Shown in pieces: positions 47,074 through 57,781 of a DNA stretch of 64,000 nucleotides; the stretch's first letter is position 1; each line of letters opens with the position of its first letter. Source of the stretch: Endomychus coccineus (lineage: Eukaryota > Arthropoda > Insecta > Coleoptera > Endomychidae); assembly GCA_958510875.1 (NCBI GenBank), contig OY294067.1, positions 260,587,736 through 260,651,735 on the forward strand. The letters are read 5' to 3'. The position numbers and the translations under genes are program-made. The notes below the pieces were generated by a model. It was not told where the DNA came from. It did not search any database and was given only the letters and a program-made list of their open reading frames with translations.

Positions 47074-47577
47074 CCGCCTTCGGTTGTGTAGTGGTAAGCA
47101 CGGTTAACATTTGCTCCGGCAACCCGGTTTCGAACCCGGCGACGGGTGTGATGTATCTACACCGCAGAAGACAGTGATTTTCATTGAGGAAACCTTCCTT
47201 TCGATGGGAAGTAAAAGAGTAGGTATCGTGTGCTGTTCGATGTCACCGCACGGTAAAGATCCCTACCTGCACTTGAAGATAGTCAGGATTTGGCAAAAAT
47301 TCTCCAAGTGAGCTTGCTTCCTGGTTTCGGTGTCCGACAATAAAGAAAACAAACACAACGAGGAAGGTCATCTCTCCAGGGCTGGATCATGGTTAACACA
47401 TTCGAGGAGGAAATCGCCCTCTGGTAGCTGAGTGAACACTAGTGGGAACCGCCCTTTGGTAGTTGAGCAGTGGGAAGCGTCTCCACTAGGTTATACGTGA
47501 CACGGGGTGCAAAGATCCTTGGCCTAGCCATTGAGGAACTGCAATGCCCCCCTTAATAATAATAATAATAATAATTG
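47074..47577 (+). mobile_element. tRNA-derived SINE
   Basis: The head has pol III-type internal promoter boxes: A-box-like TGTGTAGTGGTAAGCACGG (about 47085) and B-box-like GGTTTCGAACCCGG (47126). The body is unrelated to tRNA, and the 3' part (47425-47555) matches the 3' end of the LINE at 59330-60312. It ends in (TAA)n. Target duplications TCTGACAA flank it exactly (47066-47073 and 47578-47585), proving the boundaries. It does not fold as a full tRNA and is not a tRNA gene. Confidence 0.85.
47126..47139 (+). promoter_or_regulatory. pol III B box of the SINE
   Basis: GGTTTCGAACCCGG closely fits the eukaryotic B-box consensus GGTTCGANTCC, with one extra T. With the A box about 40 bp upstream it would recruit TFIIIC for internal transcription. 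Confidence 0.65.
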
Positions 47578-47585
47578 TCTGACAA

Positions 47586-48714
47586 ATCTTTCAGAAAAAA
47601 TTTCAAATTTTAATTATAGTTATTTCCGTATACCTATTAGGCTTAAATGAATGTCTTCAAGTCACACACTGCATAATAACGTTTATTGATAGTATAAATA
47701 GGATATTGCAGCCGGTCCTGGTAACATTCTATGAACGTTAATTATAGAGCTAAATTCGAATTGTCACTATCCAATCATGAATGAAATTCGTCCGGATAAC
47801 GGAATGGCAATTTAAATTATATATTGAATTAATTAATTTGTTTACGTTAATAGTTAGAAAATTATAATCATATGCAATTACTCGCTGCGTGTTGTATAAA
47901 AAGGAATGACATTTTTCCACTGTTTATCTCGTGGGAATGAGAAAATGGATAGTATTTTCTCGGTAATCACAAATAATGAATAACTCTATGGAAAGTAGAA
48001 CGCAAATAAACACATGTTCATAGTCGCCTGCACAATATCGGAATAGAATAAAAGTAATGACTTTGAAGTTGTTAAAGTTGGAAATAATTTCATAAATCAT
48101 GAGTGTATAAATTATAGCTTAAGAGCTAGGACATGATGGATTTTTTTTGTTCCAGAAATTGTTTTTCATTAACATTTTCGTTTTTATTCGTATGTACAAG
48201 GATGATGAATGCTCATGATAAAATTCTTCTTCAAATCAAGACATATAGACATATGTATCATCTTCCAATATTATTTTTAATAGGAATTTGGAACAGTTTG
48301 TAGTCAAGTATAGCGAATTGATCTCATTTGTTGCAAATAATAATTATTCCTTACTGTTCAACACGGATGTTGCCATCTATATCACCTGTTCAAACGTTTG
48401 TTTTTTATTGAAAATGAAAAGGAGAAAAATTACGTTTTCATTCGTCATCTGCAGATATCAATAAATATATCTTCTACTTCTGTAAAATCTGCAGTTGTAT
48501 TTGGTTCAGTTCAAAGCAATTCGTGTGATCATTCAGCAGCAACGGAAATCATAATTATTCTATCATGATTTGTAACATGTATAATAGTAGTTTTCAAATT
48601 TCAGCATTGCAACTAACTTGTGAAAATTTTTCGTCAAGTAAGTAGGTTGTAATTTATGGAGGGAAAATAATTGGAGAAAGCTTTGATGTTTACGGGCGAG
48701 GGATTCGAAAAGGA
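47586..48714. other. no gene recognised
   Basis: AT-rich; nothing identified. Confidence 0.4.
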
Positions 48715-48902
48715 TTAGATGATTAGTGTGAAACTTGTGTTTCGCAAGTGCAGACCTACTGCTGTCACAAAGCCTTGTACAGAACTCATTTTTTCAACAC
48801 ACGAGTAGCTATTGTACGATCTGTTTCACCAATGTAGACTTTACCGCAAAAACAGGGAATGCTAAAACACCTCCTAAATAAAGATGAGGAAGGGGATCTT
48901 CT
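48715..48902 (-). pseudogene. Penelope-like element GIY-YIG fragment, inverted
   Basis: The minus strand reads DPLPHLYLGG near 48895, then SIPCFCGKVYIGETDRTIAT, equivalent to the GIY-YIG start of Penelope-like endonucleases. Downstream it decays with stops (LKK then stop). It lies head-to-head with the plus-strand copy starting at 48908. Confidence 0.7.
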
Positions 48903-48911
48903 TCATCCACT

Positions 48912-49078
48912 GCCTATCTTCCATATATTGAAAATATAACAAATCAAATTTCCAAAATCCTTAAGAAGCAGTTTTTCAAACCTGTCAAGGATCCCCTTCC
49001 TACTCTTCATTTAGAAGGTGTTTATAGAATTCCGTGTTCTCGCGGTAAAGTCTACATTGGTGAAACAGGTTGATCTGC
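48912..49078 (+). pseudogene. Penelope-like linker and GIY-YIG start
   Basis: Reads LPYIENITNQISKILKKQFF, KPVKDPLPTLHLEGVYRIPC and SRGKVYIGETG, then a stop where Arg is expected, and Ser. VYRIPC and KVYIGET are the conserved GIY-YIG nuclease strand motifs. The reverse transcriptase that should lie upstream was not found, so the element is 5' truncated near 48908 by the inverted fragment. Confidence 0.75.
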
Positions 49079-50520
49079 TCTCCATCAATATCACGAAAAC
49101 TGAATACTTACCTATAACAATTCTTAACAAAAATTCACCCGTTTTTAACTCATTAAAACTTAATACTTCTGAAATTCAATCAGTAACATCTATTAAATAC
49201 CTAGAACTAGGACTAACTATAGATAGTCATCTACGTTGGAATTTACATGTTAACAAGATAAATGAAAAACTTAGACATCTTATTTATAAGTTTAGACTTT
49301 TGAGCAACATCATCAGCTTAAGCCAATTGAAAATTATTTATTACGCTTTAATAGATTCATTTATACAATACGGAATTATTGCATGGGGTGCACTTTGCGG
49401 ATATAATTATCTTAAAATAGAACGACTACAAAAGAGGTTCTTAAAGATAATGCTAGGGAAAAAACTTCAATTTCCATCTCATCTAGTCTACAAGGAATTG
49501 CAAATACTGCAAATCAGTGCTATTTTACTTTGCAAAGAATAAACATCTGTGTCAAATAGTTTTACACAACCACGGTACACGTAGCCTAGGTGAAATACAA
49601 TTACCAAAACTCCAAAAAACACACTCAATGAGAAATTTTACATATTTTGGACCACGACTAATTAATTTACTTCTGCTATAATTATACTGAATAAATACAT
49701 CTCTCATAGTCTCATTAATAAATGAATTCTTTCAAAACCGTAGAGAATATTTTCATTCCCTCTTTAATTTATAATAAAGATCAATTATTTGATGAATAAT
49801 TCATGCCCATAACTATTCAGTAATGTAACATGAACACTAATTTGTAGACAATACAATTAACAGGAACCTGTAATCTTTATATAACTATTTTCTCGAGTGA
49901 TACCTTTTTATACACAATTCATTTATGAATTTCTCTTAAATCGGCTTGCCGAGTGAATTAAATTTCCCTTTCAACTTAAAGAAACCACAATTAGGTTTGA
50001 TGGCACAATGTAGTTTGTAGTTTTAGTTTTAGTTTGTGCTGTCTCGCCCCTCTCCTCTCGGACTGTGGCTTGTTTTAGGGCGCTTGTCGGCTGCGATACG
50101 ACCACTGGCGGGGATATGTGTAGGCCTGTAAAACGGTTTGCATGCGTCTCTGGTGGTGGACGCGTCTCGGCCGGAGGTGGTTTGGATGAGTTATGGTTTG
50201 GGAGGGGGGTGGTGGTGCCGTGGGCTTCGATTGTATTGTGTTACATTCTACCAATGGTGCAAATTGCCAGGTTCCTTTCAATTGTTAGTTCAAAACAACT
50301 ATGTCTTAAGTATTTATGTGTTTGGATTCATATTATTTTTTCTCTGTAATTGATATCACTTACTCATATCGCTCAGAAACAATTCTTAAGGAATTTAATG
50401 AGCTTATTCTTATTTATTCACAAGCATATTGTATTTATTATTATGATTTTTGTATTGTTTCATATTGCTGTATAGTCCTGTTGAATAAATTATTATAATT
50501 ATCATTATTATTATTATATA
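49076..50520 (+). mobile_element. 5'-truncated LINE inserted in the Penelope-like element
   Basis: From 49076 the frame (to 49542) reads LLSINITKTEYLPITI, SIKYLELGLTIDSHLRWNLH and HLVYKELQILQI, and after a shift HNHGTRSLGEIQLPKLQKTH, the C-terminal half of the same kind of LINE as 25840-26862. A roughly 800 bp 3' region, including a GC-rich block (50040-50230), ends in an ATT-rich tail at 50490-50520. The 5' join falls on GATCTG, which could be read as either element. Confidence 0.75.
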
Positions 50521-50823
50521 GTAGCTACTCGTCTAAAAGAACATGAGCGCTGTACAAGACTTCGTCACACCAGTAGGTCTGCACTTGCTGAACACAAGTT
50601 TGACACTAATCATCAAATCCTTTCCGAAAATACTAAAATCCTAGCCCGAGCTCCAAACTTCTATCAGCGAAAAATTTTCGAAGCGATGGAATTCCTAAAA
50701 CATCCAAATAATCTAAACCGTGACTCAGGATATTACCTTCCCAATATTTGGAAACCCATTCCCGGAAATGCCACTTCGCACATGATCACACAACGGCAGG
50801 ATCAGGTACCAGAATGGAGTTAA
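50521..50823 (+). pseudogene. Penelope-like GIY-YIG domain, second part
   Basis: A 100-codon open stretch reads VATRLKEHERCTRLRHTSRS, ALAEHKFDTNHQI and EAMEFLKHPNNLNRDSGYYL, with Arg, His and Glu positions typical of the GIY-YIG nuclease of Penelope-like elements, and ends at a natural-looking stop (TAA 50821). It is clean over its length, so the element was probably young when the LINE inserted. Confidence 0.8.
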
Positions 50824-50990
50824 CTATCGGAAGAAAGTCGTGAACTGTGTGGAGTGAATGTTTTTTGCCACAATAAATACCTTTACAGAAACCAGAAAAA
50901 TCAGATTCAGTTCAAGCCTCAAGCCTGTCCTGTATTGGTTGGCAAAACGTCGACATAAAGTCGTGCTATTGTGACCCGGAATTCATCCGA

Positions 50991-51851
50991 TTTTTATTAT
51001 CATTTAATGTTTTCACTACTCCATTAGTTCATGAAACTATGTTGTGAAGACGTTTTATATGAAATAATCTAATTTTTGATTTTACTTAATAATTAATTTT
51101 CGATCACATCAGCCTTGAAGTTAGTACGCTTCTGATTATAAATTTGTAATAATTGACTATGTATGTAGAGTTGACTTAATGTACATAGAATATTTTCTTT
51201 CTCTTGAAATTCTTAAGAGGTTAATATTTCTAGTTTAATAAAGTAATATTAATTCAACTCAAGCACGTACAAAGACAAGGGTCATGAATTGAGATTCATT
51301 AATAGGGCCAACATACATACTACGTTAATTATATTCCTCCTCCGTGAAGCTTCACAGTTGCTATGTTTACGTGGGTTTCGATTTTTAGCACTTCTGTGCA
51401 TGCAATCGTTGACGTAAAAATAAAGCTTACATTCTTCAACTCCCAATAAGAAATTAATTGTTATTAAGTAATGATCAACGAACATGAAACGCCGTAATAT
51501 GTTTTTCAACGAAGCGCTTTTTGAAAGTAGTTGGCTTCAGATAAAACTGAAAGTATTACCACAGATATATTGTTTACTGGTAGTACAACCATGCTTTATA
51601 TTATCACAGCATTTACAGAAAATAAATTCAATTCAATCCACAGCAATAATAATAATAAATTTCTTTGCCACTGACATAGTAGAATACTTCTTACTGATGA
51701 TGAAGAAGTATTCAGTAAGTTCATGTGAATTTCATGTAAAATTTTATTTGCTTCAATCAGGATTCTTCCCATAGTGTAGTTTGAAAGTCAACTGTTTTCA
51801 CTATAAATCACTGAAAAATTAATAGCGTTGATCCCTTTCAAATTCTCAATA
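50991..51851. other. no gene recognised
   Basis: AT-rich; the two opposed frames at 51282-51774 have no motif. Confidence 0.4.
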
Positions 51852-52711
51852 TACGAGGGCAAGGTGAAAAATAAAACAGATGACGTCACAATCGAATATC
51901 CCATGTGACATTTGTGATGTACCATCTTTAACTAGAACGCATTTAATTCTTTTTTGATATGTCATTCCGTTCTATTTTGACACCCATCGAAAGCAAGCAA
52001 CCTTGAATATTTTTGTAAACATAGAAAAAAGTTAATTTCACGCCTCGATTAAACAGTATTTCTTGTGTTGAAAAAACATTACTCAAACCAAAGCATCGCT
52101 TGTTGAACATTATGGGGACTCTACTCCATCGACACCGAACGTTCTGGTCATCCAATTGAGGTTGCAATGCCAGAAATAGTCGATAAAATCGAAGGTATCA
52201 TAATGGAGATCGGCGAGTTAAAATGCACGAGATTGCTGAGGCATCTCAACCGAACGGGTGCGGAACATTTTTGTTTATGAGAAAGTTGTCTGCCAGATGA
52301 ATGCCGCATTTGCTCTCTGTTGACAATAAGCGCGACCGTGTGACAACTTCAAAGGAGTGCTTGGCGATATTCAAGCGCGATAAGAAGGACTTTTTGCGCC
52401 GTTTCGCAACCGTGGACGAAACATGGATCCATCACAACATACCAGAGATCGAAGGACAGTCGAAACAGTGAACTTGTCCTGGCGAATCGAAGCCGAAGAA
52501 GTCCAAAGTGGGCTTATCGGCCAACAAAGTCATGGCGACAGTTTATTGGGATGTACACGGTATCAGCCATATCGATTACCTTAAAGGGCAAAACGATCAC
52601 TGGCGCATATTATGCAGAGCTGTTGTATTGATTCGATGCCGATGTGAAGCGGAAGCGGCCGCATTTGGCAAAGAAAAAGTACTCTTCCATCAGGACAACG
52701 CACCGGCGCAC
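51852..52711 (+). pseudogene. mariner copy, truncated, many frameshifts
   Basis: The end TACGAGGGCAAGGTGAAAAA lacks about ten bases (GTCCCTGAAA) normally within the inverted repeat. The transposase is scattered over frames: KHRLLNIMGT-like N-terminus, a roughly 60 bp deletion near 52130, FATVDETWIHHN (first catalytic Asp retained), MATVYWDVHGISHIDYLKG and VLFHQDNAPAH (second Asp). Mariner sequence ends abruptly at 52711, so the third Asp and 3' end are missing. Confidence 0.8.
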
Positions 52712-52960
52712 AACAATGGTCCACATGATGTGGTACAAAATTTATTTACAATGAAGGTAAGTAATAATCTTTTAAAACTATACACAATTAAAACTTTTAA
52801 TAAAAACACAACATATTTAACTCAATTAATAAATCTATAATTGTTGAACAGTAATTTGATACAAATTCTTAAGTCATTTCTTATAGAAACCTGAGGATTA
52901 GGTGCAATAATAGTACTCAAAACTGGTAGCTGATTGGTTCACTATAATAAGAAACTGTTG
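52712..52960. repeat. terminal piece of the 9.15 kb element family
   Basis: AACAATGGTCCACATGATGT and the later CCTGAGGATTAGGTGCAATA match 10714-10740 and 10780-10800, the right-hand part of the 9150-10855 element, with about 100 bp of extra sequence between them. It is fused directly to the mariner above. Confidence 0.6.
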
Positions 52961-53194
52961 TGGGAATAAAGAACAAGTTTTCAGATAGATTCCAAATGTT
53001 CTGATAGTAATATTTTCAAAACTGTCAACGGCCTTCCTAGTGAACAGTTGGAAAAGGGATTATTAAAAAAAGTCTCAGTGCGATGTCAACATAAAGGTAT
53101 GATTTTTGTAGATCCTCGTCATGAAATACTTGGCAAAGTTCAAGTTTTTCTTTTTGGACATTCTTCCAAGTTGTTGATTTCGTTCTTATCACTG

Positions 53195-53590
53195 TTTTAT
53201 TTCCATATTTCATACAGGAATGCATTTTATGTTTTTAGTTTTAACTAACGTAAATCCTCTTTCTTCATTTCCTTCTTGCTGTTTTTTACTTACTTACTTT
53301 TTACTTAGTTTTTACTAATCAGAATCCTTTTATCATTTCATTCCTTTTACTTCAATATTTTATACAGAATATTCTCCTTTGTTCTGAGTGTCAACTAATC
53401 AAAATCCTGTTTCTTCATTTAATTTTTCTTATGTTTTATTTCTGTTTGTTACAACATTTTATACAGGAATTTCTTTCTTGTTTTTCTTTATTAAATTCTT
53501 CTTATTGTTCAATTTTTATTCAAAATACTCCACACATTAACTTCTTCATTGTTTCCAATTTCAATTATTAACTAATCAAACTTTTTGGCT
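53195..53590. repeat. degenerate T-rich tandem repeat
   Basis: Blocks like ATACAGGAAT (53212, 53362, 53461) and ACTAATCAAAATCC (about 53244, 53313, 53393, 53570) alternate with pyrimidine-rich spacers. The period is irregular, about 70-180 bp. Non-coding. Confidence 0.5.
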
Positions 53591-53599
53591 ACCTCCAAT

Positions 53600-54931
53600 T
53601 AGTAAAAGTAATAATTATTTTCTATTACGGTATTCGATATGCTGGTTTGGAGGTTCTTCTGAAAATATTATCCGTTATGAGCAACAGTTTTTTTCTTTAA
53701 GGTGAATTCACTTTTGACATTTGTGCTCCACATAAATATTGCTTTATTTTTCAGGTAGGAATGATATTAGTAATAGCATGATAAGAGAATTAAAGACATT
53801 GAGGAACGTGACGGATTAATCATTCTGAAAATTCCTTAAAGGAAAACACATACTGAGTCATTATTCGTTGTTATTAACGAACCAGATGAAAAGGGTCACT
53901 ACTTGGCTACATATATATGAAAACCTTCGTCCGAAAAGGTAAAATTGCCTATTTTTCATTTTATTGTTTGAATATACATATACATTGCATAATGTCTGTA
54001 TGGTATATTTTTTATTACGGGTTTGGTATAAAATGGTCACTTAGAGTCTTCGATTTGAAATGTCTTGCTCAAACCTAGTTACGGCGTTTACCTTTCACCT
54101 GTTTGTTGACTACGGCCTTAAGAAAACGACTCCCTATGATTGTACACATTAAATCCTCCAACTGATTTCGATAATTATTGTTTCGCTCTTCCAGAATGAC
54201 AAAAAGCTGGAAAACTCACAGTCGCCTAAGATGACAGTAGACTCAACCAAACAGTTGACGTCATCCAGAACCTAACGCGTTTGGCATGGATCAAATTTTG
54301 AAATTAAAATACTTTAAGAAATTCAAAGTATCTCGGAATTATTCCTTCGCATGTCAATTCTCAATATAGAAATACATTTATTAGAATGTAATATGCCTAG
54401 AACTGAAATATATGATATGTACGACCAAATGGAACTTGGTCATGCAAAATAGCTGAAAATTTCAAATTAGACTCCTGATTACACGGCTTACTCGATACGA
54501 TAAAGTTCAGCTACATTGTTAGTTAATAAAGGTGAAAATATTCTTGGACTGAAAAGGCCTGGAGGCTGGAGGTCTTCAAGTACAGCTGAAGGCTAAATTG
54601 AAGATAGTCTACAAAACAAGATTAAATTTGCGGAAAAAATTCTTTATAGCGCCAAAAATTAAGAACTTTCAAAACCATCGACCTCAAAGTGTAATCAAGA
54701 AGACAAGGAGAAATGGATGAAAATTTAGACAATGCTGATGTCGGGACAGGTCCATTGATGTTACTTAGTTGCAGCAACAAGGAAAGTCATCCTCAAAAGT
54801 CGCACGAGATTCCAGACGATGTTAACTCGTGTCTTCCACGTCTGTTTTCCTAACTAAATGTCCTTTGGCAATTAGCAGTTGTAATAATTGTACTTTTAAC
54901 ATTTAGGTTAATGAATAAATTATACAAAAAT
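53600..54931. other. no gene recognised
   Basis: AT-rich to mixed sequence with no frame of note and no motif recognised. Confidence 0.4.
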
Positions 54932-55075
54932 CGATGGTAGAAGCCGCCGTTACTTAATGATACTTTATCATTATGATTACATGAAGGAACAATTACTTTG
55001 TCTTTATACCACTTTTAATAATAAAATGAAATACTATAGTTTCAACATCGAAGTGCCATTATCAAACAGATATAA
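54932..55075 (+). repeat. dispersed repeat, copy 2 (copy 1 at 3118)
   Basis: Starts ATCGATGGTAGAAGCCGCCG and shares GAACAATTACTTTGT and CATTATCAAACAGATA with 3118-3250; it has about 20 extra bases near 55025. Confidence 0.7.
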
Positions 55076-55094
55076 AATTAAATTAACACTGTAA

Positions 55095-55985
55095 GAGTTA
55101 GTCGGCTCAAATTAGACGTTAAAAATGTGAAAGCTCGGAATTTTTTCCAAACAGACCAATCAACTTAATTTTTTTTGCAAATCGTTCCTGGACGGATACT
55201 GAACGATATTGAACTTTAAGATCTAGTCGCTCGACCATTTTTCACCTGTTAAACCGGAAATTGGCCAGTTTTCATGGGAAAATTTATTGTAAAATTTGTA
55301 AAATTGGTAAGTATTGCCAAAATTGAATGGAAAACTCCACTCGGGGGTTTTCGGGGTCACTGATCACGATTCCGAAGTTAGATTTACCATTTTCGACCGC
55401 AGTATCTAGAAATTGGCCAATTATATGTCTGAAAAATAACCAAATTTAATAATTTCGTAATTTTTGTTGAAATTGGCACTGCTATCTGCTATCAAAAGTC
55501 AGGGAATTTATCCGTGACTGTAAATCATTTGTTTCATATCCAATATCAAATGACTTCCGAGTGAAATTTTCTAGCCATTTTCAACAAAAATTACGAAATT
55601 ATCTAATTTATCCATTTTTCTGACATAAAATTGGCCAATTTCTAGCTACCGCGGTGGAAAATAGTAAATCTAACTTCGGAATCGTGATCAGCGACCTCGA
55701 AAACCCCCGAGTGAAGTTTTCCAGCCAATTTTGGCAATACTTACCAATTTTACAAATTTTACAATAAATTTTCCCATGAAAATTGTCGAATTTCCGGTTT
55801 AACAGGTGAAAAATGGTCGAGCGACTAGATCTTAAAGTTCAATATCGTTCAGTATCCGACTAGATCTTAAAGTTCAATATCGTTCAGTCCTCGGCCAGGA
55901 ATGATTTGCAAAAAAAATTAAGTTGATTGGTCTGTTTGGAAAAAAAACCGAGCTTTCTTGCTGAATTGACTCGACTAAGTTCAAT
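55095..55985. mobile_element. large foldback element with the shared core motif
   Basis: The left arm 55095-55475 and right arm 55585-55985 are inverted copies, for example CAGACCAATCAACTTAATT with its complement, and TTACGAAATT. Each arm holds the motif GGGTTTTCGGGGTCACTGAT / its complement (55345 and 55690). The right arm has a tandem duplication of about 37 bp around GACTAGATCTTAAAGTTCAA (55823 and 55859). The loop is about 110 bp. No coding capacity. Confidence 0.85.
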
Positions 55986-56121
55986 CTCGCAAAAAGCATT
56001 TTCTGCAGTTTGGAAAAGTCATGTTCATAACGCTGATTGTTATTGTAAAAAATGGTTCATTTTAACACCGACTGCTATAATGAGCTGAGTATAACCTAAA
56101 CACATATTGCTTCCAACTCAC

Positions 56122-56197
56122 TTGGCAGCAAATTTGCCACTACAGCTTTTGCATCTTCTTCAACGTCGAAAGGTGGGGACTCTTCAGATACGCTCAT
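56122..56197 (-). CDS. first exon of a core-binding-domain gene
   Basis: On the minus strand ATG at 56197 opens MSVSEESPPFDVEEDAKAVV then ANLLP plus one base, and is followed at once by the donor GTGAGT. The acidic start and LLP ending align with the relic at 31190 (SENTPPE... LLPKKSK), so the next exon should begin with the rest of a Lys codon and then KSK-like residues. I did not find that exon downstream (lower coordinates), where a foldback occupies 55095-55985. Upstream there is no acceptor by the ATG, so this is a true start exon. It could be a domesticated or still mobile gene. Confidence 0.55.
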
Positions 56198-57158
56198 TTT
56201 TAAACACAAAATTAAGACATAAATGTGAATATTTTGACAAATACGTCTTGACATTGGCGCTTTTCCATGGTATCTCTTATATCACGATTTCTGCATTGTA
56301 TCTCCACAGAAACAAAAAATGGAATTTTTTTATTTTTTTGACTGAACAACAACTGAATACACGATGCTAAACGGGGTGTCTTTTGCCCAAGATGTGTTGA
56401 ACCACGAACGTAGCGAGATGTTCGCATCTAGTCAAAATAACACGCTAATTTTGCAACTGGTTATATGAATAGGTATTATTTTATACTGATTTACTAAAAT
56501 AACAAGCTGTAAGCTGTATTCTCGGAATAACAGTTCCACTGTGTCACTTTCTAGCTAGTCGCTAATAGTGACTCTCTCTGTCAAAAGAAAATTGACACTG
56601 CATCTTGTTCCGGCGACCTAAACATGAAAGAAATTTAATCTAAAAGCATCAAAGCCAAACTGTATGCATAAAAGAAATGTTCAAAGATAATTGAACCGTG
56701 TAAACTAAACTTGGAATGAGGAAATATTCCTTTCAGAACCTGCACTTTCAATCATTTATTTCAATTTTTCAGTATTAACTACACCCTCACGTCCGTTATC
56801 TAGATGGCAAATTTACCGCAAACACAAATTAATGGTCGACTGCGTGGGAAGAAAAAATGCCAAAGTTTTCAATAATGCAACAATGTGGGATAGTCAATGA
56901 GAATGGTTTAATAAATATTATCATTTTATTAAATCTCGCGGTCATAAAATAAATTAGAAACATGATACTTAAACACACATTATACATTGTAAGTGACTGG
57001 TTTAATGAACGGTTAGTTGAATTGAAAATTGCACGTTTCGCACTCATTGAAGAATTGAAAATTGCTGCGAGCAAACTTGTCGGATAATGTTCGATGCTCG
57101 CTCGGTATGTCATTCGAAAAAGCAAATTAATGTTAATGATGAATACGGCATTACTTAC

Positions 57159-57247
57159 CTTGTGAACTCGCTTGTCCCCTGCTACTTCTAGAAGCTGCCT
57201 CTATAACACGACTGAGTCTTTTCTGAAGCGCCTCTTTTTCTCTGTAT
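57159..57247 (-). CDS. internal exon of an unidentified host gene
   Basis: The minus strand has an acceptor TTGAATTCTTTCAG, 89 bases, then a donor GTAAGTAA. Only one of three frames is open: YREKEALQKRLSRVIEAASR then SSRGQASSQ, with one base left at each end. The first half is charged and helical, the second Ser-rich. The neighbouring intron sequence is AT-rich, while the exon is clearly richer in GC. I do not recognise the protein. Its splice signals and frame make it the best host exon in the window; much of the transposon-rich DNA on either side is then probably intron. Confidence 0.65.
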
Positions 57248-57536
57248 CTGAAAGAATTCAATTAGGTACTTCTTAGATTTCGAATCAACTGGAAAGATGA
57301 CATCTGATTCTATTCATTCTAGATACCCAGAAAGGTAAATTTTCAACAGCAGGGGGTAATAGTATAGCTCCTCAGCTATTTATGTACAATTGTTATGAGT
57401 GGTATTCTTCTAGAGAGAGCAAAACAACATTTTATTAGCTCGTGAAATTAATATTGCTAACATAGCAAGAACTAACGACTCTAAGCTTCTAAAAATATTC
57501 ACTTAGAATCTTCTTACTGACCTATATACATACTCG
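57248..57536. other. probable intron sequence
   Basis: Sequence upstream of the exon in transcript order, reaching the Tc1 element. Nothing further identified. Confidence 0.35.
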
Positions 57537-57781
57537 TACATAAAGTCCCATGCTGATATTTTATAAATTATCAAATATTAGTTGGGTTAGGATTCTTCAA
57601 GTGCACGGTGACGTTGAGTTAAAAGTTCGATTTATCCAATTTTAGCAACAATTTTTCAAAGTAAGTAATTAATGGCTTGGAGTATATATTTATTTAATAT
57701 TTATTTATATTGTTATACATTTTTGAAGCGATACAAATTGGAAACTTGACAATTAATATTTGGGTTCTATTTTTTTTTTAG

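Larger units (their letters stand above)
48908..50823 (+). mobile_element. Penelope-like element 3' part, split by a LINE
   Basis: Two pieces of one GIY-YIG endonuclease region flank 1.44 kb of unrelated LINE. The first piece ends at GGTTGATCTG (49069-49078) and the second resumes at GTAGCTACTCG (50521), which are consecutive codons in the family. Downstream sequence to about 50990 may be its 3' end, but I could not define the terminus. Confidence 0.75.

Noticed and set aside
47085..47145. tRNA gene
   Set aside because: A- and B-box-like motifs are present, but the segment continues into a body with LINE-like tail, (TAA)n and target duplications, so it is a SINE head.
50065..50353. GC-rich frames on both strands
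   Set aside because: They lie in the 3' untranslated part of the inserted LINE; composition rather than coding explains them.
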